A DNA stretch of 64,000 nt from Terasakiella sp033100395 (lineage in GTDB: Bacteria > Pseudomonadota > Alphaproteobacteria > Rhodospirillales > Terasakiellaceae). Position 1 is the first letter of the stretch; each line of letters starts with the position of its first letter. Shown here piece after piece: positions 18,170 through 26,676 of this stretch. A program made the position numbers and the translations under genes. Location of the stretch: contig NZ_JAWLVJ010000010.1 in the NCBI RefSeq assembly GCF_033100395.1, positions 88,391-152,390 of the forward strand, written 5' to 3'. The notes beneath the pieces are model-generated. The model had not been told where the DNA came from. It searched no databases and worked only from the letters and a program-made list of their open reading frames with translations.

Positions 18170-19210
18170 TTATTTTTTAAAATTCTGAACCATTTCAACC
18201 ACACGCCCGACATTTTCTGGCGGTGTTTGTGGCACAATGCCATGGCCTAAATTGAAAATAAAGGGACCATTGGTCATTGTTTTCAAAATCTTATCGACTT
18301 GAGCTTCCATTTGTTCGCCGCCCGCAACCACACAAAGATTATCAAGGTTGCCCTGAACGGTACAAAGCGGCTGCAGTTCTTTTGCGGCCCATTCAAGCGG
18401 TACGGTTTGGTCAATACTGACGCCGTCAACCCCTGTTTCAATCACAAACTTTTTATAAAGTTCCCCGGCACCACGTGGAAAGCCGATTACCGGAATGTCA
18501 GGGTACGCATCTTTCAGGCGTGATGTGATTTCTTTATTCGGTTCAATCACCCAGCGATCAAATTGATCTTCCGGGAGAACCCCTGCCCAGCTATCGAACA
18601 ATTGAACAGCCTCGGCGCCGGCTTCGATTTGTTTGGATAAATATTCCGTTGTCGATTCAACCAGCAGATTGATTAGAGATCGGAAGAACTCTGGATCTTT
18701 GTAAGCGATTAATCGAATGGTCTCATATGTCTTGGATCCTTGGCCTTCGACCATATAAGTGGCATTCGTCCAGGGTGCCCCTGCAAAACCAATAAGCGCT
18801 GTCGTTTCCGGGATTTCCTTACTTAACCTGCTGACAGTTTCATAGACGGGGGCAAGATGGTCATGTAACCCGTCCATGCTCAGTTTTGATAGCCCTTCCA
18901 TATCCTGGATGGCTTCAAGCTTTGGACCTTCACCTTTTACAAATTCAACTTTTTGACCCAATGCATCTGGGATTGTCAGGATATCTGCAAAAAGGATGGC
19001 TGCGTCAAATCCATAACGGCGCAAAGGCTGTAAAGTTACTTCGGTTGCGAGATCAGGTGAATAGCAGAAATGCAGGAAGTTTTTCGATTGGCTGCGTGTT
19101 TCTAAATATTCGGGAAGATAGCGTCCTGCCTGGCGCATTAGCCAGATCGGTGGACGTTCGGTTGTTTCACCTTTAAGTGCGCGTAAAAACAGTTTGTCTG
19201 ATGAGGCCAT
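18170..19210 (-). CDS. hemE: Uroporphyrinogen decarboxylase
   Basis: 346 residues. The signature 'PPIWLMRQAGRYLPEY' is near residue 21, 'LFADILTIPDALG' carries the catalytic aspartate, and 'GFAGAPWT' follows. It decarboxylates uroporphyrinogen III to coproporphyrinogen III. It is the first gene of a leftward hemE-hemH-hemJ unit. Its promoter must lie in the gene-free stretch that I assign to oriC, as in Caulobacter where hemE transcription starts within the origin. Confidence 0.97.
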   Translation of the reverse strand: MASSDKLFLRALKGETTERPPIWLMRQAGRYLPEYLETRSQSKNFLHFCYSPDLATEVTLQPLRRYGFDAAILFADILTIPDALGQKVEFVKGEGPKLEAIQDMEGLSKLSMDGLHDHLAPVYETVSRLSKEIPETTALIGFAGAPWTNATYMVEGQGSKTYETIRLIAYKDPEFFRSLINLLVESTTEYLSKQIEAGAEAVQLFDSWAGVLPEDQFDRWVIEPNKEITSRLKDAYPDIPVIGFPRGAGELYKKFVIETGVDGVSIDQTVPLEWAAKELQPLCTVQGNLDNLCVVAGGEQMEAQVDKILKTMTNGPFIFNLGHGIVPQTPPENVGRVVEMVQNFKK

Positions 19211-19252
19211 GTTTCAGTTCTTCCCTTTGATCCCTTTTAAGTTTGCGAAGAG

Positions 19253-19261
19253 TTATTCACA
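19253..19261 (+). promoter_or_regulatory. DnaA box (TTATTCACA)
   Basis: Fits the relaxed DnaA consensus TTWTNCACA. It is the hemE-proximal box of the candidate origin. Confidence 0.65.
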
Positions 19262-19315
19262 GTTCAATAACAATAGTAAAGGTTATTTTCTTTAGGATGT
19301 TGTTGATGTTGGGCC

Positions 19316-19324
19316 TGTGGATAA
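19316..19324 (-). promoter_or_regulatory. DnaA box (TTATCCACA, perfect)
   Basis: The top strand reads TGTGGATAA, a perfect strong DnaA box on the minus strand. A near match, TCATCCACA, faces it at 19338-19346 on the plus strand. Confidence 0.8.
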
Positions 19325-19460
19325 CGGGGATCAAATTTCATCCACAAGCTGTCCCCATATGACGGATGTTTTTGTCCTAAATAAGGCTGATTTGGAGTCG
19401 TGCCTGTGGATTTGGAATTTTTGCCTGCGGAGTCGATTTAAAATTTCTGGCGAGTCGCTC

Positions 19461-19469
19461 TTTTTCACA
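19461..19469 (+). promoter_or_regulatory. DnaA box (TTTTTCACA)
   Basis: Fits TTWTNCACA. The one-mismatch copy TGGGGATAA at 19486 lies close by. Confidence 0.55.
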
Positions 19470-19645
19470 TGAATAATGGGGATAGTGGGGATAACTTTTC
19501 AAAAAAAAGCTTTTGTCCCCAACCCTGCACAAAGTACAAAGACTTATCCCTCCCCCTATAAGGGAACGGATAAAAAGCGGGAATAGAGGGGTATATTTTG
19601 CGCTTGTGATTAAAATGGTGACTTATCCCCAGGTTTGGCAGAGTT

Positions 19646-20491
19646 ATGAACAACTATCACATTCATCTGGTCTCCGATTCGACGGGGGAAACCATCGAAA
19701 CCCTGGCACGCGCCTGTATCGCGCAGTTTACCGGGATTTCTGTGACAGAAAATGTTTGGACATTGGTGCGAACGGCGGGGCAAGTTTCCAAAATTTTGAA
19801 TGCCATTAAGGATCGTCCAGGCGTGGTCATTTTTACCATGGTCGATAAAGGGCTGCGTACCCAGTTAGAAAAAGGATGTGAATCTTTAGGTGTGCCTTGT
19901 ATTGCAGTGCTAGACCCAATCATGGCGTCTTTGAAAAATTATTTTCATGCAGAAGCAATTTTTAAACCGGGTCTTCAACATGAGATGGATGAACAGTATT
20001 TTGATCGGATAGAAGCGATGCATTTCGCCCTGGCCCACGATGATGGTCAGTCGTCTCATGAAATTCATAAGGCTGACATTATATTGTTAGGGGTTTCGCG
20101 CACTTCTAAAACGCCGACTTGCGTTTATCTTGCCAATAAAGGATTGCGCACGGCCAATGTGCCACTGGTCCCGGAATGTCGCTTGCCGTTTGATCTGACA
20201 GATCCCAAATTTTCCAAATGTCTGATTGTGGGGTTGACGAAAGATCCGCGACGTTTGGTTCAGGTACGAAAAAATCGCCTAAATATGTTAAATGAAACAG
20301 CTCATACCAACTACATTGATTTGGATAAAGTAGCGGAAGAGGTGAAGTATGCCCGCAAGCTTTGCAATAAAAACAGCTGGCCAATGATTGATGTGACCCG
20401 AAAATCCATCGAAGAAACCGCGACCGCCATTTTAAATATGAAAATGAAACGCGATCAGGCCTATGAAGACAGTAATTGGGATGAAAAATGA
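19646..20491 (+). CDS. ppsR: PEP synthase regulatory protein (DUF299 kinase/pyrophosphorylase)
   Basis: 281 residues. The N-terminus 'HIHLVSDSTGETIETLARA' and the P-loop-like 'LLGVSRTSKTPTCVYLA' (about residues 150-166) identify the DUF299 family. In other bacteria these are bifunctional ADP-dependent kinases and Pi-dependent pyrophosphorylases that control PEP synthase or PPDK. The gene is the RP001 neighbour of hemE. The maf gene overlaps its stop codon by four bases (ATGA), so the two are probably coupled. Confidence 0.95.
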   Translation: MNNYHIHLVSDSTGETIETLARACIAQFTGISVTENVWTLVRTAGQVSKILNAIKDRPGVVIFTMVDKGLRTQLEKGCESLGVPCIAVLDPIMASLKNYFHAEAIFKPGLQHEMDEQYFDRIEAMHFALAHDDGQSSHEIHKADIILLGVSRTSKTPTCVYLANKGLRTANVPLVPECRLPFDLTDPKFSKCLIVGLTKDPRRLVQVRKNRLNMLNETAHTNYIDLDKVAEEVKYARKLCNKNSWPMIDVTRKSIEETATAILNMKMKRDQAYEDSNWDEK

Positions 20492-21069
20492 CTATCATTC
20501 TGGCTTCAGCTTCTAAATCACGCGCTGATCTATTGCGTGGTGCGGGTCTTGAGATAGAGGCCATAGCCACCGATCTGGATGAAGATATCATCAAGGCAGA
20601 AGGTTATTCTGTTATCGAAACAGCCCTGCGTCTGTCGGAGGCCAAAGCCCGTGTCCTGTCAGAAAAACGGCCCGACCAATTGGTCATTGGCGCAGATCAG
20701 ATGATGGAATGTAATGGGCAGCGTTTTGATAAACCAGCGACCATCGATCAGGCACGCGATCAGTTAAAGGCTTTGCGCGGTAAAACCCATCGATTGATTT
20801 CAGCCGTTGCCATTTTAAAAGGCGATACATGTCTTTGGTCCCATTATCAAATCGCAGAACTTGAAATGCGCGATTTCAGTGATGCATTTCTGGAAGGCTA
20901 TCTGGATCAGGTGGGGGATGATGTGTTGACCACGGTCGGCGGTTATCGTCTGGAATCTATTGGGGTGCAGTTGTTTAATCGGATAGAGGGCGACTATTTT
21001 ACTATCCTGGGTCTGCCCCTTTTGGCTGCTCTGGACTTTTTGCGCTCTCTGGATATGATTGAACAATAA
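20488..21069 (+). CDS. maf: Maf family nucleoside-triphosphate pyrophosphatase
   Basis: 193 residues. The opening 'IILASASKSRADLLRGAGL' is the Maf signature and binds the phosphates. 'VIGADQMMECNGQRFDKP' supplies the catalytic aspartate. Maf proteins hydrolyse non-canonical or modified NTPs. The ATGA overlap with ppsR and the 26-bp gap before aroE put it in a ppsR-maf-aroE-coaE run, a conserved alphaproteobacterial order. The exact substrate subgroup (YhdE or YceF) is not settled. Confidence 0.95.
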   Translation: MTIILASASKSRADLLRGAGLEIEAIATDLDEDIIKAEGYSVIETALRLSEAKARVLSEKRPDQLVIGADQMMECNGQRFDKPATIDQARDQLKALRGKTHRLISAVAILKGDTCLWSHYQIAELEMRDFSDAFLEGYLDQVGDDVLTTVGGYRLESIGVQLFNRIEGDYFTILGLPLLAALDFLRSLDMIEQ

Positions 21070-21095
21070 AGCAAATTTCGGATTTTAGGTGAAAT

Positions 21096-21935
21096 ATGAT
21101 TTTAAGCGGCAAAGCAAAACTCGCAGGCGTTATGGGATGGCCGATTTCCCATTCCAAATCCCCACGTCTTCATGGTTTCTGGCTCGAAAAATACGGCATT
21201 GATGGAACTTACGTTCCGCTGGCTGTCAAACCAGATGATTTTGCAAAAGCCGTCCATGGATTGCAGGCTGCAGGTTTTGCAGGTGTTAATGTTACGGTTC
21301 CCCATAAAGAAAATGCGCTGAAAATTGCGGATGAGGTAAGTGACCGGGCTGCTAAAATCGGGGCTTCAAACACGTTGATCTTTAAAGAAGACGGATCAAT
21401 TTATGCTGATAATACAGATGGGTATGGATTCTTCGAAAATCTGGTTAAAGGCGCACCTGGCTGGAAAGCTGAGGCCGGGCCTGCTGTTGTGTTAGGCGCT
21501 GGCGGCGCAGCCCGCGCCATCCTGATTGCGTTGGCGGAAGCTGGCGTGCCGGAAATTCGCTTAACCAACCGGACGCGTGCGCGTGCTGAAAATCTGGCAG
21601 GTGAACTGAATGCACCTATCACGGTTGTGGATTGGGAAGAACGAAACGAAGCTTTGGCGGGCACAAATCTTCTGACCAACACGACGACATTAGGGATGAC
21701 AGGGCAAGGTTTGTTGGAAATTGAACTGTTTGATCTGCCCAAATCAGCGCTGGTCAATGATATTGTCTATGCGCCGCTTCATACCAACCTTCTAGAAAAA
21801 GCTCATGCCCATGGTTGTGACTATGTAGACGGGCTTGGTATGTTGCTGCATCAGGCACGCCCTGGATTTAAAGCCTGGTTTGGCACCGATCCGGAAGTGG
21901 ATGAAGATCTGCGTCAGTTTGTATTGGAAGACTAA
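21096..21935 (+). CDS. aroE: Shikimate dehydrogenase (NADP+)
   Basis: 279 residues. The shikimate site is 'PISHSKSPRLHG'; the catalytic lysine lies in 'NVTVPHKENAL' and the aspartate in 'NTDGYGF'. The NADP loop is 'LGAGGAARAIL' (about 133-143), and the C-terminal 'DGLGMLLHQA' completes the pattern. It reduces 3-dehydroshikimate in the chorismate pathway. coaE starts directly at the next base after its stop codon. Confidence 0.97.
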   Translation: MILSGKAKLAGVMGWPISHSKSPRLHGFWLEKYGIDGTYVPLAVKPDDFAKAVHGLQAAGFAGVNVTVPHKENALKIADEVSDRAAKIGASNTLIFKEDGSIYADNTDGYGFFENLVKGAPGWKAEAGPAVVLGAGGAARAILIALAEAGVPEIRLTNRTRARAENLAGELNAPITVVDWEERNEALAGTNLLTNTTTLGMTGQGLLEIELFDLPKSALVNDIVYAPLHTNLLEKAHAHGCDYVDGLGMLLHQARPGFKAWFGTDPEVDEDLRQFVLED

Positions 21936-22526
21936 ATGTTTATCCTCGGTCTGACGGGTTCTATTGGCATGGGCAAAAGTGCAACCGCCCAGTTGTTTCG
22001 TGATTTTGGCGTGCCTGTGCATGATGCTGATGCGACCGTTCATAAACTGATGGCCCCAAATGGCGCAGCGACCGCGTTGATTAATGATGCTTTTGGCGAT
22101 TGTCTGGATGAAACAGGGGCAGTGGACCGGGTAAAACTGGGAAGCTATGTCTTTAAAGATGCTGATGCTTTAAAAAAACTGGAAGCCATTCTCCATCCGA
22201 TGGTGCGCGCTGAAGAACAGAAATTCTTGCGATTATGTCAGCTTCACAAAGAACCGATCGTGGTTCTGGATATTCCCTTATTATATGAGACCAAGGGGCA
22301 GGACCGATGTGATGCGGTGGCGGTAGTGTCAGCTTCCAAAACCCTTCAGGAAAAGCGCGTCCTGAAACGTCCGCAAATGACGCGGGAAAAGTTTCAGGCT
22401 ATTTTGAAAAAACAAATGGCAGATGCTGAAAAAAGAAAACGCGCGGATTACGTGATATTCTCAGGTGCAGGCTTTCGTTCTGCGCGAAATCAGGTTAAAA
22501 AGATTCTCAAACAAATCAGATCATAA
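21936..22526 (+). CDS. coaE: Dephospho-CoA kinase
   Basis: 196 residues. The P-loop G-S-I-G-M-G-K-S is at residues 8-15, 'VPVHDADATVHKLM' is the CoA-binding region, and 'VLDIPLLYE' is the lid and Walker B area. It phosphorylates dephospho-CoA, the last step of CoA synthesis. It begins at the base after the aroE stop, and dnaQ lies two genes on, the common aroE-coaE-dnaQ order with one gene inserted. Confidence 0.97.
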   Translation: MFILGLTGSIGMGKSATAQLFRDFGVPVHDADATVHKLMAPNGAATALINDAFGDCLDETGAVDRVKLGSYVFKDADALKKLEAILHPMVRAEEQKFLRLCQLHKEPIVVLDIPLLYETKGQDRCDAVAVVSASKTLQEKRVLKRPQMTREKFQAILKKQMADAEKRKRADYVIFSGAGFRSARNQVKKILKQIRS

Positions 22527-22534
22527 AAAGGATC

Positions 22535-23350
22535 ATGATGGATAAGGCGTCTCTCTTTAAAGATTTACATTTTCAGAACGATCCGCTTTTGCTGCCCAAT
22601 GTCTGGGATGCAGGTGGGGCCTATCTGGCACAAAATATGGGGTTCAAAGCCATTGCGACCACCAGTGCAGGGATTGCTTTTTCCAATGGTCTGCCTGATG
22701 GATCGGTTGTTGATCCAAACCTGATTTTTGAAACGGTGGAAAAGATCGTTTCTGTCGTTGATGTTCCGGTCACAGCGGATATCGAAAGTGGCTATGGCGA
22801 TATTGCAGGTAGCGTCAAGCGATTGAAAGATATGGGTGTTGTCGGGGCGAATATCGAAGATTTACCTGGTAGCAATATCAGTGAATTACTTCCCTTAAGT
22901 GAGGCAGTAGCGACAATTATGGAGGCCAGAAACGCAGCAGGTCCTGATTTTGTCCTCAATGCGCGCACCGATACCTATCTGACTGACCAGCCCAACGCCC
23001 TTGAATTATCGATTGAACGGGGCAATGCTTTTATGGAAGCAGGCGCTGATTGTATCTTTGTGCCCGGTGCCAAAAGTAAAAGCGACATTGAAACCTTGGT
23101 GCGCGAAATCAACGGGCCGATCAATATAGTTGCGGGGCTTAAAGGCGAGCAGCTGACGTTGAAAGAATATGCCGATCTGGGTGTGAAACGGGTCTCAACG
23201 GGTGGATCTTTGATGCGCCGTTGTTTTGCTATGTTGGAAACTGCTTTTTCAGAAATCCTGGATGACGGCACATTTGAATATTCCCGCGATGCCATGCCGG
23301 ATGCTACAATCAATGCCTTGTTCAGAAACAGATTAAAGAAATCGGATTAA
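22535..23350 (+). CDS. Isocitrate lyase/PEP mutase family protein
   Basis: 271 residues, or 270 if the second ATG is used; an AAAAGG Shine-Dalgarno precedes both. It has the barrel motifs 'LLPNVWDAGGAYLAQ', 'VTADIESGYGD' (metal-binding acids) and 'GANIEDLPG', which place it in the ICL/PEPM superfamily. It lacks the KKCGH motif of true isocitrate lyase. Relatives act as oxaloacetate decarboxylases, 2,3-dimethylmalate lyases or carboxyPEP enzymes; I cannot choose. It is wedged between coaE and dnaQ. Confidence 0.85.
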   Translation: MMDKASLFKDLHFQNDPLLLPNVWDAGGAYLAQNMGFKAIATTSAGIAFSNGLPDGSVVDPNLIFETVEKIVSVVDVPVTADIESGYGDIAGSVKRLKDMGVVGANIEDLPGSNISELLPLSEAVATIMEARNAAGPDFVLNARTDTYLTDQPNALELSIERGNAFMEAGADCIFVPGAKSKSDIETLVREINGPINIVAGLKGEQLTLKEYADLGVKRVSTGGSLMRRCFAMLETAFSEILDDGTFEYSRDAMPDATINALFRNRLKKSD

Positions 23351-23351
23351 A

Positions 23352-24038
23352 ATGCGCGAGATTGTCCTCGATACAGAAACCACGGGCTTTGAATATAAAC
23401 AGGGCCACCGCATTGTGGAAATCGGCTGTGTTGAATTGATGAACCATATGCCCACCGGTAATACTTATCATCAATATATCAACCCGGAACGTGATATGCC
23501 CGAAGGGGCTTTTCGGGTTCATGGTTTGTCTGAAGAATATCTGCGCGATTTTCCGATCTTTAAAGAAGTTGCCCAGGAATTTATCGATTTTATTGGCGAT
23601 TCCAAACTGATCATCCACAACGCAGGTTTTGACGTGCCCTTTTTGAATTGGGAACTGAAAGAACATGGCCTGGCGGAAATGGAAAATGATGTGATCGATA
23701 CGTTAATCGTTGCACGTAAAAAATTCCCCGGCTCCCCTGCGAACCTGGATGCGCTTTGTCGTCGCTACGGCATTGATAACTCTAACCGGGAAAAGCACGG
23801 CGCGTTATTGGATAGTGAACTTCTGGCCGAAGTTTATCTGGAATTGATTGGTGGGCGCCAGCCTGGTCTGTTGCTGGCAAAAGAAGCCAAAGGCGCAGAT
23901 GATATCGCCAAGACCGAACGGGTCTTTCGTGAACCGCGCCCCCACCACGCATCTGAAGAAGAACTGGCACATCACGCGGCCTTTCTTGAAAAAATCAAAG
24001 ACCCCATCTGGCTTGCCAACGTAGAAGAAAGCAATTGA
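23352..24038 (+). CDS. dnaQ: DNA polymerase III epsilon subunit (3'-5' proofreading exonuclease)
   Basis: 228 residues. Exo I is 'LDTETTGF' (residues 5-12), Exo II 'LIIHNAGFDVPFLN' and Exo III 'KHGALLDSELLAEVY'. The DEDDh set is complete, with the histidine in 'KHGALLD'. The C-terminal tail holds the segment that binds the alpha subunit. It starts one base after the PEP-mutase-like gene. Confidence 0.96.
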   Translation: MREIVLDTETTGFEYKQGHRIVEIGCVELMNHMPTGNTYHQYINPERDMPEGAFRVHGLSEEYLRDFPIFKEVAQEFIDFIGDSKLIIHNAGFDVPFLNWELKEHGLAEMENDVIDTLIVARKKFPGSPANLDALCRRYGIDNSNREKHGALLDSELLAEVYLELIGGRQPGLLLAKEAKGADDIAKTERVFREPRPHHASEEELAHHAAFLEKIKDPIWLANVEESN

Positions 24039-24039
24039 T

Positions 24040-24669
24040 ATGAAAAAACTGTCCTTCGTAATTATCGCCTGTCTGGTTGCGATTTCTTTTGTGGCTCAGG
24101 CTGCTTTGCCCGATGAACAGGTGGCAGGCACGGTCAAACGCATGAAAGGATCAGCTTTGGCGGTTCAGAATGCACAAGTGCGTGTGCTGAATATCGGCGA
24201 TAAAGTCCTGATCGGGGATATCCTGTCCACCGGGGATGAAAGTCGCCTTGAGATTACCATGATTGATGACGGCAGTTTTCAGCTTGGGGCCAAGACGTCT
24301 TTTGTTGTAATTGATTACACCTTTGGCAAAGGTGCGGAAGACAACGTGATTACCGAATTGCTGACAGGTGCTTTAGATGGCGTGTCTGGTCAAATTGCCA
24401 AAGCCAAGCCTGAAGGCATGAAAGTTCTGGCGCGCACGGCGACTATCGGCATTCGTGGCACCAAATTCTTTATCGGGGAAATGGATGATAAACTGCATGT
24501 GGCCCATTGGTCGGGTGGCGGCGTGCATGTGAAAAACCACGGCGGTGAAGTTTTGCTGGACAAAGAAAATGTCGGCACTGTCGTTCATCATGACCATGTG
24601 GCGCCAACCGAGCCTGAAAGCTGGCATGGGGAAAAGAGTAAACGAGCCAAGGCTCTGGTTGCTCATTAA
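24040..24669 (+). CDS. FecR-domain exported protein
   Basis: 209 residues with a signal peptide ('SFVIIACLVAISFVAQAA', cut near residue 22). The FecR core is seen as 'IGDILSTGDESRLEITMIDDGSFQLGA' in outline (about 55-85), then 'ATIGIRGTKFFIGE'. Such proteins sit in the periplasm, often as structural or signal domains apart from iron uptake. It follows dnaQ by one base. A strong terminator ends the run. Confidence 0.85.
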   Translation: MKKLSFVIIACLVAISFVAQAALPDEQVAGTVKRMKGSALAVQNAQVRVLNIGDKVLIGDILSTGDESRLEITMIDDGSFQLGAKTSFVVIDYTFGKGAEDNVITELLTGALDGVSGQIAKAKPEGMKVLARTATIGIRGTKFFIGEMDDKLHVAHWSGGGVHVKNHGGEVLLDKENVGTVVHHDHVAPTEPESWHGEKSKRAKALVAH

Positions 24670-24687
24670 TTTCAAAAAATAAACAAT

Positions 24688-24724
24688 AAAAAAGCCCGCT
24701 TCAAAGTTTGAGGCGGGCTTTTTT
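24688..24724. terminator. Bidirectional intrinsic terminator
   Basis: A 12-bp perfect stem (AAAAAAGCCCGC / GCGGGCTTTTTT) whose loop can pair further as TCAAA-G-TTTGA. It ends both the FecR gene and the convergent secB gene. Confidence 0.93.
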
Positions 24725-24744
24725 AGATTGGATCGAAGGAAACC

Positions 24745-25233
24745 TTAGTTTTTGGTTTCGCCTTCAGCTTCCTGTTGTGCTTGCAGGGCTTCCAGACGCT
24801 GACGGTACATGCCAGCGAAATCAACCGGGTTCAGCATCATGGGAGGGAAAGAACCGTCACGTGTTGTGTTGGCAATGATGTGGCGCGCAAACGGGAACAG
24901 CATGCGTGGGCATTCGATCAGAAGCATAGGCTCCAGATGTTCTGCTGGAACGTTGATCTCAAAGATACCGCCGTAAGCCAGTTCACAAATGAATGCAACG
25001 TCGTCTTTGACTTTGCAGTCTGCGCGAATTTTAACAACACATTCGTACTGAGTTTCTGTCAGTTTCTGTGCATCCACATCTACATTGACGTTCACATCAG
25101 GCTGTTCCTGCATCATTTTGCCATAGATGCCTGGTGAATTTGGCACTTCAAAAGACAGGTCTTTGATGTATTGACCGTGAATGGACAGTGGTACCAGTTC
25201 TTCTTGGTTTTGTGCGTTGTTTTCGTCGGCCAT
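24745..25233 (-). CDS. secB: SecB, protein-export chaperone
   Basis: 162 residues, the normal length. It contains 'PLSIHGQYIKDLSFEVPNSP' and 'LLIECPRMLFPFARHIIA', both signature SecB stretches. SecB keeps exported precursors unfolded and hands them to SecA. It is divergent from nothing close by; fxsA is upstream on the same strand, 100 bp away. Confidence 0.97.
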   Translation of the reverse strand: MADENNAQNQEELVPLSIHGQYIKDLSFEVPNSPGIYGKMMQEQPDVNVNVDVDAQKLTETQYECVVKIRADCKVKDDVAFICELAYGGIFEINVPAEHLEPMLLIECPRMLFPFARHIIANTTRDGSFPPMMLNPVDFAGMYRQRLEALQAQQEAEGETKN

Positions 25234-25333
25234 GAGCCCCTACTCCTACGTATGAAATTAAGTTACATGGTTGGTAGCATGATTTGGATGAGGTCGCAAA
25301 CCCTTAAAACGGGTAAGTCCTGCGGCTTAAACG

Positions 25334-25855
25334 TTAATCCTTTTTTTCCACCCAGGGGCTTTCAGGATTGGGATCAACTTCTTCAAATTCCGCATCAATG
25401 ATGGTGGAATCTGATTTTGTTTGCTGGTGATGATGCGGGTTATGTGAATGATGGGGATGAATAGGTTGTCCATCCGGTCCCATCATGTGGATATTACCGC
25501 TTTTCAGGATAAAATCTTTGGCCTTGTGACGAATGAGGGCGCGAAATGGTGGGAAAAACAGCAGGAAACCAACGCTATCGGTAACAAACCCGGGGGTCAG
25601 CAGGAAAGCCCCGGCAAGCAGCAAACACATGCCGTCAAAGAGTTCTTCTGCAGGCAAGCGGCCTTCATTCATGGCGGTTTGGGCGCGCATAAGGGTGCTT
25701 AGACCCTGCTGGCGAAGCAAGGCGGTCCCAATAATGGCGGTCAGAATAACGATAATCAGTGTTGGCCAAAGCCCAATGACGTCGCCGACCTGAATGAAGA
25801 CGGAGATTTCGATGATCGGAATGCCGATAAAAAGAAGAAGTACGATAAAACCCAT
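25334..25855 (-). CDS. FxsA family membrane protein
   Basis: 173 residues. Four hydrophobic helices include 'IPIIEISVFIQVGDVIGLWPTL' region and 'LLLAGAFLLTPGFVTDSVGFLLFFP', the FxsA core. The C-terminal tail is histidine-rich ('HPHHSHNPHHHQQ') and probably cytoplasmic; it could bind metal. FxsA relieves F-plasmid exclusion of phage T7 in E. coli. Its cellular role is unknown. It is next to secB, a frequent alphaproteobacterial pairing. Confidence 0.88.
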   Translation of the reverse strand: MGFIVLLLFIGIPIIEISVFIQVGDVIGLWPTLIIVILTAIIGTALLRQQGLSTLMRAQTAMNEGRLPAEELFDGMCLLLAGAFLLTPGFVTDSVGFLLFFPPFRALIRHKAKDFILKSGNIHMMGPDGQPIHPHHSHNPHHHQQTKSDSTIIDAEFEEVDPNPESPWVEKKD

Positions 25856-25968
25856 ATGATCTGGCCTGTGAATCCTTGCCCTTTTGTTGATTTAAGATTA
25901 TCTAGTTTTACAACAGCTTATACGCAAGCTACACTACTTATATAGTTAACAGGTATAAAATACTCATC

Positions 25969-26673
25969 ATGGCAAACTTTGATCTCATTTTATTGGCGTT
26001 GATCGCTGTTTTTATTTTCTTGCGCTTGCGTAGTGTTTTGGGAAGCAAAGACGGAAATGAAGATAACCGCAATCATCGTGACATGTTCAATCCTGATCCG
26101 ATGAATGATCAATCTGATCGCATGGATGATCGTGACAATGTTATTCATTTGCCTGGCAGTGAACCTGAAGTTCAGCCTGATCAGCCTGTTCATGAAGAGA
26201 TCAAGGAAATTGAACCAGTTGGTCCGGTACAGCGTGCGTTGGCTGACATTATGGCGGCTGATCCGACTTTTGATCAGCATGGGTTTGTGGAAGGCGCGCA
26301 TCACGCCTTTGATATGATCATCACCGCTTTTGCCACAGACGATCGGGAAACTTTGAAAAATCTGTTAACCGATGAAGTTTATCAGAACTTTAAAGAAGCC
26401 CTGATGGCTCGTAATGCAGCGGGGGAAACGCTGAACACTACGATCGTCGGCATCAATTCCATCGAAATTACCGATGCGGACCTGGAAGATAATATGGCTG
26501 AAGTCACGATCCGTATTATCAGTGAACAGGTGAATGTTACGACGGACAGACAGGGTGAAGTTGTTGATGGCGATAGCAATTACATCGATACCATCACCGA
26601 TATCTGGACGTTCGAACGTGATGTGACCTCGAAAAGTCCAAATTGGTTCCTGAAAGCGACACAGACGGAATAG
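25969..26673 (+). CDS. Tim44-domain membrane-anchored protein
   Basis: 234 residues. One N-terminal membrane helix ('LILLALIAVFIFLRLRSVLG', about 5-24) is followed by an acidic, low-complexity linker (30-80). The C-terminal 140 residues form a Tim44-like domain. This fold resembles the mitochondrial import motor component Tim44 and the bacterial TimA. In alphaproteobacteria it lies just before mltA, as here (three bases apart). The role in bacteria is not established. Confidence 0.87.
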   Translation: MANFDLILLALIAVFIFLRLRSVLGSKDGNEDNRNHRDMFNPDPMNDQSDRMDDRDNVIHLPGSEPEVQPDQPVHEEIKEIEPVGPVQRALADIMAADPTFDQHGFVEGAHHAFDMIITAFATDDRETLKNLLTDEVYQNFKEALMARNAAGETLNTTIVGINSIEITDADLEDNMAEVTIRIISEQVNVTTDRQGEVVDGDSNYIDTITDIWTFERDVTSKSPNWFLKATQTE

Positions 26674-26676
26674 ATC

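Larger units (their letters stand above)
19211..19645. other. Candidate chromosomal origin of replication (oriC)
   Basis: 435 bp without a gene between hemE and the DUF299 gene (RP001 family). These are the two genes that flank the mapped Caulobacter origin and the predicted Rickettsia origin. The stretch holds one perfect DnaA 9-mer (TTATCCACA, minus strand at 19316), two matches to TTWTNCACA (19253, 19461) and several one-mismatch forms such as TCATCCACA (19338) and TTATCCCCA (19486 on minus, 19623 on plus). A T/A-rich segment near 19436-19450 could be the unwinding element. The origin call is inference from context and boxes. Confidence 0.78.
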
